The notes: generated by a model from the letters alone, not told the origin. Shown: positions 19,715-29,479, counted from the first letter of the stretch. The stretch: DNA of 64,000 nucleotides from Gemmatimonadaceae bacterium (GCA_019186945.1 JABAQJ010000006.1:186001-250000); one strand, 5' to 3'. Translations and numbers: made by a program.

Positions 19715-19845
19715 CCAGTTCTCGCAACTCTAGCACGCGTTTCTGCCACCGGATACCGCAGCTGGTGCCAGTGGTGCCGGAGGTACTCTGGTGATACATC
19801 TGTGCCCGTCCCGTACCACCGGAATCGACCACGCACTGGAGACGC

Positions 19846-21912
19846 ATGATCCGGGCAGGCTTCGACGTTGGCGGCACGTTCACGGACTTCGTCCTCGAGG
19901 ACGAAGCCGGTCGCTGGCACACGGGCAAGCGCCTTACCACTTACCCTGATCCTTCGGAAGCCTGCCTGGAGGGACTCAGGGAGCTGTTGGCGAAGGCCGG
20001 CGTGTCTCTGGCTGAGGTAGAGAGCACGGTACATGGCACGACACTTGGCTCGAATATCGTCATCGAGCGGCGTGCACACGGTGTGGGGCTCATCACCACG
20101 GCTGGGTTCAGAGACGTGTTGCAGATCGGGCGTGAGAAGCGTTACCAGGTGTACGACCTGCAGATTGCCAAGCCCGAGCCTCTCATCGATCGATCCATGA
20201 TCTGGGAGGTTCGAGAGCGTGTGCTCGCCGATGGGTCGGTTCTCGTCGGGCTCGACGACGAAGAGACTCGGGCCACCCTCCGCGACATCGCGCGTAAGGG
20301 GGTGACGTCGCTGGCTGTCTGCCTCCTTCACAGCTACATCAACCCCGAGCACGAACGACGGATCGCCGAGCTGGCGCGGGAAGTGGCTCCGGAGATGGTG
20401 GTCTCGATCTCGTCGGAAGTCTCTCCCCAGTTTCGGGAATACGAGCGTACCTCGACGACCGTGGTCAATGCGTACGTGATCACTGCGGTGCGCGAGTATT
20501 TGCGCAAGATGAGCGGTGAGCTGGCGCGCGGCGGGTACCGCGGGCGGCTGTTCATCATGCAGTCGGGCGGTGGGGTGGCCACGGCCGAGGCGATGTGGAA
20601 CCTCCCGGTTCGCATGATCGAATCCGGGCCCGCAGCTGGAGCGCTGATTGCGGCTCGATTCGGCGTGGCTTCGGGCCACACGAACGTCGTCGCCTTCGAC
20701 ATGGGCGGTACGACGGCCAAGCTGTCGATGATCGTCGATGGAGAACCGGCGTCGGTCGGCCAGTTTGAGCTGCATCGTGTGAAGCTGGCGGCCGGCAGCG
20801 GCATCCCGATGAACGTGCGGTCGCTGGACCTGGTGGAGATTGGCGCTGGCGGAGGGAGCATCGCCCGGGTCTCGCAGGGGACGATACGGGTCGGACCGGA
20901 GAGCGCCGGGTCGGCTCCCGGCCCCGCCTGCTACGGCCGTGGGGGAACCGCAGCGACGGTGACCGACGCCAACCTGGTGCTGGGATACTTCAACCCGGCG
21001 CGTTTTGCCGGGGGCACGATGACGCTGGACGTGGAGGCGGCGCGGGTGGCCATTGGCCGCGTTGCGGAGCCGCTCGGCCTCACCATCGAGGAGGCCGCGT
21101 GGGGCATCCACAGTCTCGTCACACTCAACATGGAACTGGCCACGCGTGTGGTATCCATCGAGCGCGGTAACGATCCGCGGGAACTGGCTCTGGTCGCAAC
21201 CGGAGGCTCCGGACCGGCGCACGCATGCCGCATGGCGCTCGCGCTGGGCATGCGATCGGTGCTCGTTCCCGCCGCGGCCGGTGTGGCGTCCGCCGTGGGG
21301 CTGCTCTCGGCAGACGTGAAGTTCGACACCTCGCGATCGTTCGTTTCGCGGCTGGACACGATGTCGCCAGATCGCCTGACGAGAATGTTCGCGGAAATGG
21401 AAGCGGAAGCAGTGCATGTGGTCGGTAAGTCTTCCGCTGGCAGCAACCTGCGCCTGGTACGCGAGGCGGACCTGCGGTATGTCGGTCAGGGTTTCGAGCT
21501 GACGGTGCCGCTGGCTGCCGGGACGCTGACGAGTGACGCGATCGGCGAGGCGCGGCGCGCCTTCGACGAGGTCTACGCTCGCCGCTACGGATGCGCCCAC
21601 CCCGACAAGCCGGTGGAAGCGACCACCTGGAAGGTCACCGCCCACGGCGACAGCCGGCCGCTCCGGCTGCCGGAGATCGCTTCCGCCCCCAACGGAGAGC
21701 CAGCTCGTTCCGCCCGCAGCCGTGAGGCATACTTCCCGGAGTCCGGTGGATACGTGGAGACCCCCGTCTACGACCGTGAGGCGCTTCTCGCCAATCACTT
21801 GATTCGCGGTCCGGCCATCATCGAAGAGCGAGAGTCCACAACGGTCATCCCACCAGGCATGGCGGCGGTCATCGATCGCCACGGCACGGCGCGCGTTGAG
21901 GTGGAGCGATGA
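19846..21912 (+). CDS. hyuA: Hydantoinase/oxoprolinase subunit A
   Basis: 688 residues, full length for HyuA/OplA-N type subunits. The ATPase core begins GFDVGGTFTDFVL and has a second phosphate segment FDMGGTTAKLSMI at about residue 285. HGTTLGSNIVIERR is another family signature. With HyuB this family opens cyclic amides (hydantoins, 5-oxoproline), usually driven by ATP, and relatives carboxylate acetone. In Azoarcus/Aromatoleum a hydantoinase-like pair is induced by indoleacetate and is thought to open the lactam of 2-oxoindoleacetate. The neighbourhood here (Mo hydroxylase, B12 mutase, CoA transferase) supports that role by inference. Its stop overlaps the hyuB start by 4 bp. Confidence 0.9.
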   Translation: MIRAGFDVGGTFTDFVLEDEAGRWHTGKRLTTYPDPSEACLEGLRELLAKAGVSLAEVESTVHGTTLGSNIVIERRAHGVGLITTAGFRDVLQIGREKRYQVYDLQIAKPEPLIDRSMIWEVRERVLADGSVLVGLDDEETRATLRDIARKGVTSLAVCLLHSYINPEHERRIAELAREVAPEMVVSISSEVSPQFREYERTSTTVVNAYVITAVREYLRKMSGELARGGYRGRLFIMQSGGGVATAEAMWNLPVRMIESGPAAGALIAARFGVASGHTNVVAFDMGGTTAKLSMIVDGEPASVGQFELHRVKLAAGSGIPMNVRSLDLVEIGAGGGSIARVSQGTIRVGPESAGSAPGPACYGRGGTAATVTDANLVLGYFNPARFAGGTMTLDVEAARVAIGRVAEPLGLTIEEAAWGIHSLVTLNMELATRVVSIERGNDPRELALVATGGSGPAHACRMALALGMRSVLVPAAAGVASAVGLLSADVKFDTSRSFVSRLDTMSPDRLTRMFAEMEAEAVHVVGKSSAGSNLRLVREADLRYVGQGFELTVPLAAGTLTSDAIGEARRAFDEVYARRYGCAHPDKPVEATTWKVTAHGDSRPLRLPEIASAPNGEPARSARSREAYFPESGGYVETPVYDREALLANHLIRGPAIIEERESTTVIPPGMAAVIDRHGTARVEVER

Positions 21913-23645
21913 ATCGTCCCGATCCGATCACCCTCGGTGTCGTCTGGGGTGCCCTGCAGTCCGTCGCGGTGGAAATCGGTACGACCATCCACCGAACGGC
22001 CTACTCGGCACAGGCACGGGAAGGGCAGGACTTCTCGGTGGCGATCTTCGATCGCCGGGGGCGAATGACCGCCCAGGGGCCCTACAGTCCGGGACACATG
22101 GGAGCGATGAACTTCGCAGTCCTCAACATGATCGAGGCGTTCCCGCTGGACACGCTGCGACCGGGAGACGTCATGCTGCTGAACGACCCAGCGTTAGGTT
22201 CCGGGCACCTTCCAGACTTCTTCGTGACGCAACCCGTGTTCCTGGGCGACGACCTGATCGGGTTCGCGACCAACATCGTGCATCACACGGACGTCGGTGG
22301 ATCGCGACCGGGTAGCCAGGCTGTCGAAGGCGTGTTCGACTATCATCAGGAAGGATTGTTCGTCCCTCCCACGCGAATCGTCAGCGAAGGAGTCCCCAAC
22401 GAGCAACTGCTCAACCTGATCGCCGCAAACTCACGCACACCGGAGAACATCCGCGGAGACATGGCGGCGCAGCGAAATGCCCTCCGGGTAGGCGAGCGGC
22501 GCCTGCAGGAGCTGGTGGCCCGCCACGGTGTGGAACTCTACGAGGCGTGCATCGAGACCATCCTCGATGAAACCGAAGCGACGATGCGAGCCGCCATCGC
22601 TGCGATCCCGGATGGGCGCTACGAATTCAGCGACTACCTCGATGACTGCGGTCCGAACACGGAGCCTCTCCGGGTGGCGGTGGCCGTGACGGTGTCCGGA
22701 GATTCGATCGGCGTCGACTTCGCCGGGACGTCCCCGCAGACCGAAACGGGAGTGAACGCCTATCTGAACTACACCAGATCCTATAGCTATGCTGCCATCA
22801 AGTGCCTGACAGACCCGTACGGGCCGATGAACGCGGGCGCGCTGCGGCCCATGGACGTCACCGCGCCTGAGGGCTCGTTTCTCAATCCGAGGCGTCCCGC
22901 GGGGGGGGGGCCGCGGGCGATCATCTGCTATCGCGTGTTCGAGGCGGTGCTGGGCGCCCTCTCCCAAGCCGTCCCCGACCGCGTGGCCGCCGCCAGCTCC
23001 CACTTCTCCAACCCCACGTGGGGAGGTCACGACCCGGTCAGCGGGCGGAGATTCGTCACCTATGAGTTGATCCTCGGGGGCACGGGCGCTCGCGCCGCGC
23101 AGGACGGCGTCGAGGCGATGGCTTCGGCCTTCAATGCCTCGAACATTCCCGTGGAGGCGCTGGAAGCCGTTCAGCCGGCCGTCGTCGAGCGGTTTGAGCT
23201 GATCCCGGACAGCGGCGGGGCAGGCCGATTCCGCGGCGGCTGTGGCGTGCGGCGCGACATCCGCATCCTCGGAGAAAGCATCAAGTTCACGAATCTCTCG
23301 GAGCGGCAGCGTTTCGCGCCGTTTGGCCTGTTCGGCGGGCGGCCGGGTGCCCTGGGAAGGACGGTGGTTAACCCCGGAAGGCAGGATGAACGTCTGGTAG
23401 GTGGCAAAGCCTCGCTGGATCTGCGCTACGGCGACGTGGTGAGCTTCCAGCTCTCCGGGGGTGGCGGTTTCGGCGATCCGCGGGAACGGGAGCGCGATGC
23501 CGTGTTGCGAGACGTGCGTCTTGGGCTCGTCAGCGCGCTGGCGGCGCACGAGCAGTATGGAGTAGTCGTCGACAGCGGGCCCTCGACCAGCGATACGGTC
23601 CCGGCTGTGGCGGTGGCGCCGGCGAGCGGCGGAACGGCAACCTGA
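21909..23645 (+). CDS. hyuB: Hydantoinase/oxoprolinase subunit B
   Basis: 578 residues, starting RPDPITLGVVWGALQSVAVE, the conserved opening of HyuB. Family stretches include IHRTAYSAQAREGQDFSVAIFD, NDPALGSGHLPDFFVTQPVF and ATNIVHHTDVGG, whose His/Asp residues are the likely metal site. It should carry the amide-opening site, with HyuA supplying ATP-driven activation. The inferred substrate here is 2-oxoindole-3-acetate or its CoA ester, giving (2-aminophenyl)succinate. A run of ten G lies inside the gene at 22901-22910. The gene is convergent with the leftward operon and separated from it by 119 bp. Confidence 0.9.
   Translation: MNRPDPITLGVVWGALQSVAVEIGTTIHRTAYSAQAREGQDFSVAIFDRRGRMTAQGPYSPGHMGAMNFAVLNMIEAFPLDTLRPGDVMLLNDPALGSGHLPDFFVTQPVFLGDDLIGFATNIVHHTDVGGSRPGSQAVEGVFDYHQEGLFVPPTRIVSEGVPNEQLLNLIAANSRTPENIRGDMAAQRNALRVGERRLQELVARHGVELYEACIETILDETEATMRAAIAAIPDGRYEFSDYLDDCGPNTEPLRVAVAVTVSGDSIGVDFAGTSPQTETGVNAYLNYTRSYSYAAIKCLTDPYGPMNAGALRPMDVTAPEGSFLNPRRPAGGGPRAIICYRVFEAVLGALSQAVPDRVAAASSHFSNPTWGGHDPVSGRRFVTYELILGGTGARAAQDGVEAMASAFNASNIPVEALEAVQPAVVERFELIPDSGGAGRFRGGCGVRRDIRILGESIKFTNLSERQRFAPFGLFGGRPGALGRTVVNPGRQDERLVGGKASLDLRYGDVVSFQLSGGGGFGDPRERERDAVLRDVRLGLVSALAAHEQYGVVVDSGPSTSDTVPAVAVAPASGGTAT
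22901..22910 (+). repeat. G10 homopolymer inside hyuB
   Basis: Ten consecutive G encode part of a Pro-Ala-Gly-Gly-Gly-Pro turn. Loss or gain of one base would truncate HyuB. It could be a slippage hotspot or simply codon choice. Confidence 0.9.
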
Positions 23646-23764
23646 CGGCCGAGTCGACTCCGGTAAGGCGCGTCCCTCCTGTCTGAGGCACTGGCAGACT
23701 CCGGTCACCAGCGTCCCTCCCGCCTAACGCCTTAGCCGCGTCCGGCCACGCAGCTACATCCCGC
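23646..23764. repeat. Convergent intergenic region with short direct repeats
   Basis: Between hyuB and the leftward operon. GCGTCCCTCC-type sequence occurs twice (about 23669 and 23711) and CCGCCTAACG twice (23720 and 23761). A GAGTCGACTC palindrome sits at 23651-23660. No strong terminator hairpin was found although both transcripts must end here. Confidence 0.4.
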
Positions 23765-25753
23765 CTAACGGCGACCGGCAACGAAGGCAGAGATGCGTGC
23801 CGCTGCGGCTGGTGTGCAGGCGGTAGCGCCGAACGCTCGGTACCCGATCTCCAACGCTTCCGGCAGCGTGCCAGCAGCAGCCGCATCTCCGATCGCGCGC
23901 TCCATGATCGCGACCACGACGGGGTCGGCGCCGCTCGCCTCCAGATCTGCTGCCGAAATCGGTTCTGGAGGCAACATCTCGACGGGACCGTCAGGTGTCC
24001 GAGGGAGACGTCCCGCGAGTTCCCGCGCCCGTGCGACAGCGAGGCCCAGCAGTTCCGGTACGCCGGCGGCGAGCGCATCGACGACACCGAGTGCGCTCGC
24101 ATCCTCGGCTGCCAGTCGTTCCGCGAGGCGGAGCATGCGATGGAAAGTCGCGGCAGCGGCGGGCCATCGGCGGTAGGGCACCGTCATCGCCCCGAGTCCC
24201 GGTGCAATGCCAAGCGTCACCTCGGGGAACTGCAGGGAGACACCCCTGACGGCAACGATTCCGTGGCACCGCATCGCCAGCTCCAACCCGCCGCCGAGCG
24301 CCATGCCATTGATGGCTGCTACCACTGGCTTTCGCATCGCGTCGAGATGAACGAGGAGGCGGGAGCAGTCGCGCGCGTACTGGGCCGCGGCGATTGCATC
24401 CCCGAGCATCGACACGAAGCGTCCGACGTCGGCACCGGCTGAGAAGGCCCGTGTGCCAAACCCTGTGATTACGAATCCGCTGATGGTGGCGTCGCCCTCG
24501 TGCTCGACGATGGCGGCGAGAAGTTCGCTGTTCACCTCGTCATCGAGTGCGTTGAGTGCTTGCGGCCGTCGAATGGTGAGAATCGCGATGTCGCCAACGC
24601 GGTCAACCAGCACGTGCCTCCGCAACGGGGAGTAGTCGGCGATTCGACGCGACGGAAGCGGCATCCCGGGACGCTCGCGTGCCAGGCGCGCCAGGATGCG
24701 TTCGACTTCGGCCGCGCCGGCGTCCTCCATCAGACGAAGCGGGCCTTTCCTGAAACCGAGGGCCAGGACGCAACCGAGCTCGAGGTCCGCAGGAATGCCG
24801 ATTGCGCGATCGGCGATATCCACCGATTGCGAGAACAGGATCCCCTGCAATCGATCGCGAATGCGCGCGGCGGTGTCCGCCGAGACGAGGACGCGCTGTC
24901 CCGGATCCAGGGTCTTCCACGTATCGACCGACGCGAAGATCCCCGCTGGCTCGTAGTGGCCGCCCTCCTCGTTCATCTGCAACGTGTTCGTCTCGACGAT
25001 AATCGGATTGCCGCGCGCGAGGTTGAGAACGAAGAACGGCCCTGCATGCACGAGCTCGGAGGCCACCGTGTCTATTTCGGCGGCAGTCGCGACATCGAGC
25101 AGGTGGGCAGCCTCGTTGCACCAGTTGTCGAACACGCGGTCGAGCATGAAGCACACAACGTCCGCCGTGACCAGCGGAATCTTGCCGGTAATCGCGAACA
25201 GCCAACGGAGATAGGCGACCGTGTCGTCATCGGCGCCGGGCCACTCGATCACCTCCACCACCGGGTTCTGGTATGCGGGAGCGAAGAAGTGGGTGACGGT
25301 GGCGCGGGAGGGATTGGCCATTGCGTCGAACAGCCATCGTGCCGGGAGCGAGCTGGTGTTCGACGTGATCAGCGCGTCCGGCCCGACGATGGCCTCGACG
25401 CGAGCGAAAATCCGTCGCTTGAGCTCCAGCTTCTCGGTAGCCGCCTCGATAACCCAGTCGCACTTCGCCAGGCGTTCGTACTCGACGGTGGGGACGATCG
25501 CCCGTATGATCGCGTCGGCTCGGTCTGGCCTAAGCTTTCCCCTGGCTGCACCCTTCCGGACGTAACCTTCGATGCGCGCCATCGCGCGATCGAGTGCAGG
25601 CTGCGCGACGTCGACGAGTACCAGCTCCAACCCGGGCAGAGCGCTCGCCAGGTAGTAGCCGATGTCAGGACCGATCGTGCCCGCGCCAACGATGCCGATG
25701 CGTGAGGGAAGCGGTCGTGTCGGCGTCCAAAGAAGCGGATTGGCAAACCACAT
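23765..25753 (-). CDS. 3-hydroxyacyl-CoA dehydrogenase / enoyl-CoA hydratase fusion
   Basis: 662 residues. The N-terminal dehydrogenase half (about 15-310) has the Rossmann motif IGIVGAGTIG and the catalytic His in VTHFFAPAYQNPVVEVIE. The C-terminal crotonase half (about 385-600) has the oxyanion segment FSAGADVGRF and both catalytic Glu positions, in GGGLELAM and FPEVTLG. This domain order is the reverse of FadB and matches hydroxybutyryl-CoA dehydrogenase/crotonase fusions. A fusion of these two activities belongs to the known indoleacetate gene set of Azoarcus. The inferred substrate is 2-aminocinnamoyl-CoA, converted to 2-aminobenzoylacetyl-CoA. Last gene of the leftward operon, 8 bp after the Mo subunit. 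It is a paralogue of the first gene of the same operon. Confidence 0.88.
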   Translation of the reverse strand: MWFANPLLWTPTRPLPSRIGIVGAGTIGPDIGYYLASALPGLELVLVDVAQPALDRAMARIEGYVRKGAARGKLRPDRADAIIRAIVPTVEYERLAKCDWVIEAATEKLELKRRIFARVEAIVGPDALITSNTSSLPARWLFDAMANPSRATVTHFFAPAYQNPVVEVIEWPGADDDTVAYLRWLFAITGKIPLVTADVVCFMLDRVFDNWCNEAAHLLDVATAAEIDTVASELVHAGPFFVLNLARGNPIIVETNTLQMNEEGGHYEPAGIFASVDTWKTLDPGQRVLVSADTAARIRDRLQGILFSQSVDIADRAIGIPADLELGCVLALGFRKGPLRLMEDAGAAEVERILARLARERPGMPLPSRRIADYSPLRRHVLVDRVGDIAILTIRRPQALNALDDEVNSELLAAIVEHEGDATISGFVITGFGTRAFSAGADVGRFVSMLGDAIAAAQYARDCSRLLVHLDAMRKPVVAAINGMALGGGLELAMRCHGIVAVRGVSLQFPEVTLGIAPGLGAMTVPYRRWPAAAATFHRMLRLAERLAAEDASALGVVDALAAGVPELLGLAVARARELAGRLPRTPDGPVEMLPPEPISAADLEASGADPVVVAIMERAIGDAAAAGTLPEALEIGYRAFGATACTPAAAARISAFVAGRR

Positions 25754-25761
25754 CGGCGTCG

Positions 25762-28149
25762 CTACCGTCTCGAAGTTTCGGAGAGAGCGCGCAGCACTTT
25801 TTCGGGCGTAATTGGCAGATCCCGGACGCGCACCCCCACCGCATTGTAGATGGCGTTGGCGATTGCCGGAGCGGTTGGGGCGAGGGCCAGTTCTCCGGCG
25901 CCCTTGGCCCCGAACGGGCCGTGTGGGTCGTTGGTCTCGACGAAGCGAAGCTCGATCGGAAAGTCCAGATCCGCGGCCGACGCCACCTTGTAGTCGGTGA
26001 ACCCGGGATTGAGGATGCGTCCGCGTTCGGTCTGCACTTCCTCGAACAGCGCATAGCCAACGCCCTGCGCGATGCCACCGTACATCTGCCCCTTGAGCGT
26101 CGCCGGGTTCAGCACGCGGCCAATGTCACTGACGGCTACCAGCCGAAGGATCCGTACCTCCCCCGTCTCGGTGTCCACCTCCACTTCCACACCTTGCGCC
26201 CCAAAGCCGTAGCTGGCCGACATATTGCCATAACCTCGCTCCCAATCCGGGAGTTGCGTGGGCGGTTCGTAGAATGCCTCCTCGGTGAAAATGGCGGGAT
26301 CGCGTTCCGCGAAGTGTGCAGCCCGAAGCAAGCGCCCCAGTTCGATTCGATACCACGCTTCATCGGGTGCCTGACGAGGAGCCAGATAGCCGTCGCGCAG
26401 GTCAAAGTCCGCGGCCCGCGCTGCGCGGAAGTCGAACGCCTCGATCCGCTCGCTCTGCCCGATGCGGGCGATGTTGCGCTCCACTTCGTCCGCATAGACG
26501 CGTTCGGCGAGCGCGAACAGTCGCTCCCTCAGTTTCGTGGCCGCGAGCACGGCGGCGTTGCCCGCCATGAAGGCACCACGACTGGCGTGCGTTCCGACGT
26601 CCCATGGGCAGGTGGCCGTATCGGTCTGGTTGATGAACACCCGCTCCGGGCGCACGCCGAGTGCATCGGCTACCATGATGGTCAGTGCAGAATGCAGGCC
26701 CTGACCCATTTCCACGCCACCGTAGGCCACGTTGACGTTGCCATAGTCGTCGAGCTTCAGGATGATGCCGCTGCCATCGGACCTGTAGATCTTGCCACCG
26801 CCGCCAACGTTGATCAGTCCCGCCATTCCAGTGCCGCGGACACGGGTCTGTCCAGCCGGTGGCGATGAGGACGTCCGCAGGCTGGTTGCCACCGCATCGA
26901 GGCATTCCCGCAACGCGCAGGAATCGAACTTGAGACCCATCGGCGACAGGTCGCCAGGTTCATTGGCGTTCAGCAGTCGCATGGCGATGGGATCCATTCC
27001 TGCCGCCGCGGCCAGTTCGTCGAGGTTCGACTCGATCGCCCACGTGACCTCGGGGTTGCCGTAGCCCCGCATTGCCTGGCAGTACGTGTTGTTGGTGTAC
27101 ACGATACGCGAGTCGAAGCGCACCGCAGGAACCCGGTACAGGGATGTGGCAGTCACCAGCATCACGTTAGGGTAGGTGGCACCCCACGAGGTGTAGGCGC
27201 CGTTGTCCTGGATAACCTCGACATCGCGGAACGTCAGGCGTCCTCGATCGTCGCATCCTTGGCAGACGCGGATCCGTGCCTCCTGGCGCGGAGACAGACA
27301 GGAGAACTCCTCGCGGCGGTCGTAGACGATCTTCACGGGGCGACCCGTCTTCCATGCCAGCAGGATGGCAATGAACTCGTAGGCGTGTGTGTCGAGCCCC
27401 GTACCGAACGCTCCGCCGATGGCGGGCACGATCACTCTGCTGTTTCGATTCGTTAGGCCGAGCGCCTCCAGCGCACGGTTGAAGTCGCGTTGGGCAAGGA
27501 AGGGAATCTGCGTCTTGGCGGTGATCGTGAGGTTGCCTTCGGGCGAGAACTCCGCCAGACACCCCGAAGTCCCCATGCAAGCCTGCTGGATGCGTGGAAC
27601 CGTATAGGTTCCTTCCACGATGTACCTGGATGCCGCCGTGGCCGCGGCGATGTCTCCCGTCAGGTGGCGGCAGGATAGCGGAAGGAGGTTGGAGCTGCGG
27701 CTGCGACCGGCATGGTCCGTTTCGTGAACCAGAGCCGCTCCCTCGGCCAGGGCCTCGTCGGGCGTGAATACCGCCGGGAGCGGCTCGTATTCCACTTCGA
27801 TGAGTTCCACCGCGCGAGCCGCCGCTTCGGGAGATGTAGCGGCCACCGCCGCCACTTCGTCGCGAAACTGTCGCACCCTGTCCTTCTTGAGGGCGACGTT
27901 GTCACGCAGGAGACCAAAACGGATCTCTGGGGTCGTCTGCCCGGTAATCACCGCGCGCACTCCCGGCACGGACTCCGCTAGCGACGTATCGATCCGCGCG
28001 ATTCGCGCGTGCGCGTGATCGGAAAACCTGATTCGCCCGTACAACATCCCCTGCACAGCGATGTCGTGGATGTAGTGGGCCTTCCCAGCGAGCTTGTCGG
28101 CAGCGTCGGGGCGTGGCCGTTCGGTCCCCACATGTCGCGAGCGTGTCAT
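25762..28149 (-). CDS. Molybdenum hydroxylase large subunit (xanthine oxidase family)
   Basis: 795 residues from an ATG at 28149, which overlaps the FeS subunit stop (ATGA). It is a Moco-binding chain of the xanthine dehydrogenase/CO dehydrogenase family. The first domain starts PRPDAADKLAGKAHYIHDI. Moco-binding segments include VPAIGGAFGTGLDTHAYEF, MRGYGNPEVTWAIE and GGVEMGQGLHS. The active-site base is the Glu in AKGAGELALAP near the C-terminus. With its FAD and FeS partners it forms a three-subunit enzyme that adds water-derived oxygen to an electron-poor ring carbon. The context (hydantoinase, mutase, IorAB) points to C2 hydroxylation of indoleacetate or its CoA ester, as in the Azoarcus pathway. 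Confidence 0.9.
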   Translation of the reverse strand: MTRSRHVGTERPRPDAADKLAGKAHYIHDIAVQGMLYGRIRFSDHAHARIARIDTSLAESVPGVRAVITGQTTPEIRFGLLRDNVALKKDRVRQFRDEVAAVAATSPEAAARAVELIEVEYEPLPAVFTPDEALAEGAALVHETDHAGRSRSSNLLPLSCRHLTGDIAAATAASRYIVEGTYTVPRIQQACMGTSGCLAEFSPEGNLTITAKTQIPFLAQRDFNRALEALGLTNRNSRVIVPAIGGAFGTGLDTHAYEFIAILLAWKTGRPVKIVYDRREEFSCLSPRQEARIRVCQGCDDRGRLTFRDVEVIQDNGAYTSWGATYPNVMLVTATSLYRVPAVRFDSRIVYTNNTYCQAMRGYGNPEVTWAIESNLDELAAAAGMDPIAMRLLNANEPGDLSPMGLKFDSCALRECLDAVATSLRTSSSPPAGQTRVRGTGMAGLINVGGGGKIYRSDGSGIILKLDDYGNVNVAYGGVEMGQGLHSALTIMVADALGVRPERVFINQTDTATCPWDVGTHASRGAFMAGNAAVLAATKLRERLFALAERVYADEVERNIARIGQSERIEAFDFRAARAADFDLRDGYLAPRQAPDEAWYRIELGRLLRAAHFAERDPAIFTEEAFYEPPTQLPDWERGYGNMSASYGFGAQGVEVEVDTETGEVRILRLVAVSDIGRVLNPATLKGQMYGGIAQGVGYALFEEVQTERGRILNPGFTDYKVASAADLDFPIELRFVETNDPHGPFGAKGAGELALAPTAPAIANAIYNAVGVRVRDLPITPEKVLRALSETSRR

Positions 28150-28628
28150 GCCTGGGGATCCCGACTGCGTCGCGCGGCCAGCTGGATGGCCTCGACGATC
28201 TGCACGTAGCCGGTACAGCGACAGAGATTCCCGGTAAGCGCCTCGCGAATCTCCGTATCCATTGGGGCGGGGTTCTCGGCGAGGAATGCCACCGCGGTCA
28301 TCACCATCCCGGGCGTGCAGAACCCGCACTGCGTGCCGCTTGCGTCGAGGAAAGCCTGTTGCACCCGAGACAGGCGGCCATGATCGCACGACAGTCCCTC
28401 GATCGTGAGCACCCGCGTGCCGTCGATCTCGGGAGCCGGAAAGAGGCAGGAGTTGACGGCCCGCCCGTCGACGACAACGGTGCAGGCGCCGCACTCTCCT
28501 TCGCGGCAGCCTTCCTTGGTGCCGGTCTCGCCCATCGTGTCGCGCAGGAGGTCCAGCAACGTGCGGTCAGGCGCCACCTCAACCTCGACTGCGTGACCGT
28601 TCAGCTCGAAGCGGACCGGTATCCTCAT
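28146..28628 (-). CDS. Molybdenum hydroxylase [2Fe-2S] subunit
   Basis: 160 residues from an ATG at 28628 overlapping the FAD subunit stop. Two [2Fe-2S] sites are complete: the plant-type motif CREGECGACTVVVDG with a later Cys (about residues 41-61), and the helical-domain pair QCGFCTPG and NLCRCTGY (about 100-140). It passes electrons from the Moco site to FAD. Operon order on this strand is FAD, FeS, Mo, the coxMSL order of CO-dehydrogenase-type enzymes. Confidence 0.93.
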   Translation of the reverse strand: MRIPVRFELNGHAVEVEVAPDRTLLDLLRDTMGETGTKEGCREGECGACTVVVDGRAVNSCLFPAPEIDGTRVLTIEGLSCDHGRLSRVQQAFLDASGTQCGFCTPGMVMTAVAFLAENPAPMDTEIREALTGNLCRCTGYVQIVEAIQLAARRSRDPQA

Positions 28629-29479
28629 CGGTCGATGCTCCACTGGCCGCTGGCTGCCGCGGCCATCGTCAGTGCGCGGCGAACCAGAATGCCAGTCAGG
28701 TGCCGGCGATACTCGGCGGAGGCCCGCAGGTCGGTGATTGGCTCGATCTGTTCGCGCGCGGCGATCGCCGCACGTGACCAGTCGTCCGTGGGCGTGGCCA
28801 CCGCTTCGGCCGCCGTTAGGCGCCGCGGAGTGGGGGCAACTGCCCCGGCGGCAACGCGGATGGCGATCGACGCGCCGCCGTTCAGCCTCACGCTCGCTGC
28901 TACGCTGGCGATTGCGAGGTCCATGGTCACGCGTCCGCGGCGAATGAACGCGGATCCCGTTCCCTCGGGCGGATCCGGGACCACGATCGCAACAAGAATC
29001 TCTCCCGCTTGGAGCGCCGTCTTCCCCGGGCCGAGCAGGAACTCAGCAAGCGGCAGACAACGAATCGCTCGACCATTCCTGATCTCGACACGTGCGTCGT
29101 AAACGAGGAGCGGTGGCGCCGTATCGGCAGCGGGAGATGCGTTGCACAGGTTTCCGCCGATCGTGCCCATGTTGCGAACCTGACGACTCCCCAGCGCGGC
29201 CAGCGATTGCGCGAGTGCGGGTAGCCGGCGCCTGATGTCCGGATGGGCGAGTGTGTCGCTCAGCGTGGCGCCAGCACCGATTCGGATTTCCCGGTTCGCA
29301 TCTATCGTCGTCAGCTCGCCTATACGGCGCAAAGAGATGAGGTGCCCGGGCCGCTCCCGCCCCTGCCCGATGCGGACCATGAGGTCGGTGCCGCCCTGAA
29401 TGAAACGTGCGTTGGGCAGTGCTGCCGCCATGTCCGATGCTTCGTCGAGGCTGGCGGGACGATGATACGAGTATCGCAT
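28625..29479 (-). CDS. Molybdenum hydroxylase FAD subunit (CoxM-like)
   Basis: 284 residues. FAD-binding motifs of the vanillyl-alcohol-oxidase-like fold are present: FIQGGTDLMVRI near residue 26 and MGTIGGNLCNASPAAD near residue 103. The C-terminal CoxM-type domain (about 175-280) is complete. There is no cysteine-rich loop of the type that holds the extra [4Fe-4S] cluster of 4-hydroxybenzoyl-CoA reductase. It should hand electrons on to NAD or another acceptor. It overlaps the CoA transferase stop by one base (TGATG). Confidence 0.9.
   Translation of the reverse strand: MRYSYHRPASLDEASDMAAALPNARFIQGGTDLMVRIGQGRERPGHLISLRRIGELTTIDANREIRIGAGATLSDTLAHPDIRRRLPALAQSLAALGSRQVRNMGTIGGNLCNASPAADTAPPLLVYDARVEIRNGRAIRCLPLAEFLLGPGKTALQAGEILVAIVVPDPPEGTGSAFIRRGRVTMDLAIASVAASVRLNGGASIAIRVAAGAVAPTPRRLTAAEAVATPTDDWSRAAIAAREQIEPITDLRASAEYRRHLTGILVRRALTMAAAASGQWSIDR

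Noticed and set aside
19711-21882. A 723-codon open frame on the minus strand opposite hyuA
   Set aside because: Composition is Arg/His-rich without any domain; hyuA on the plus strand has clear family motifs over its full length.
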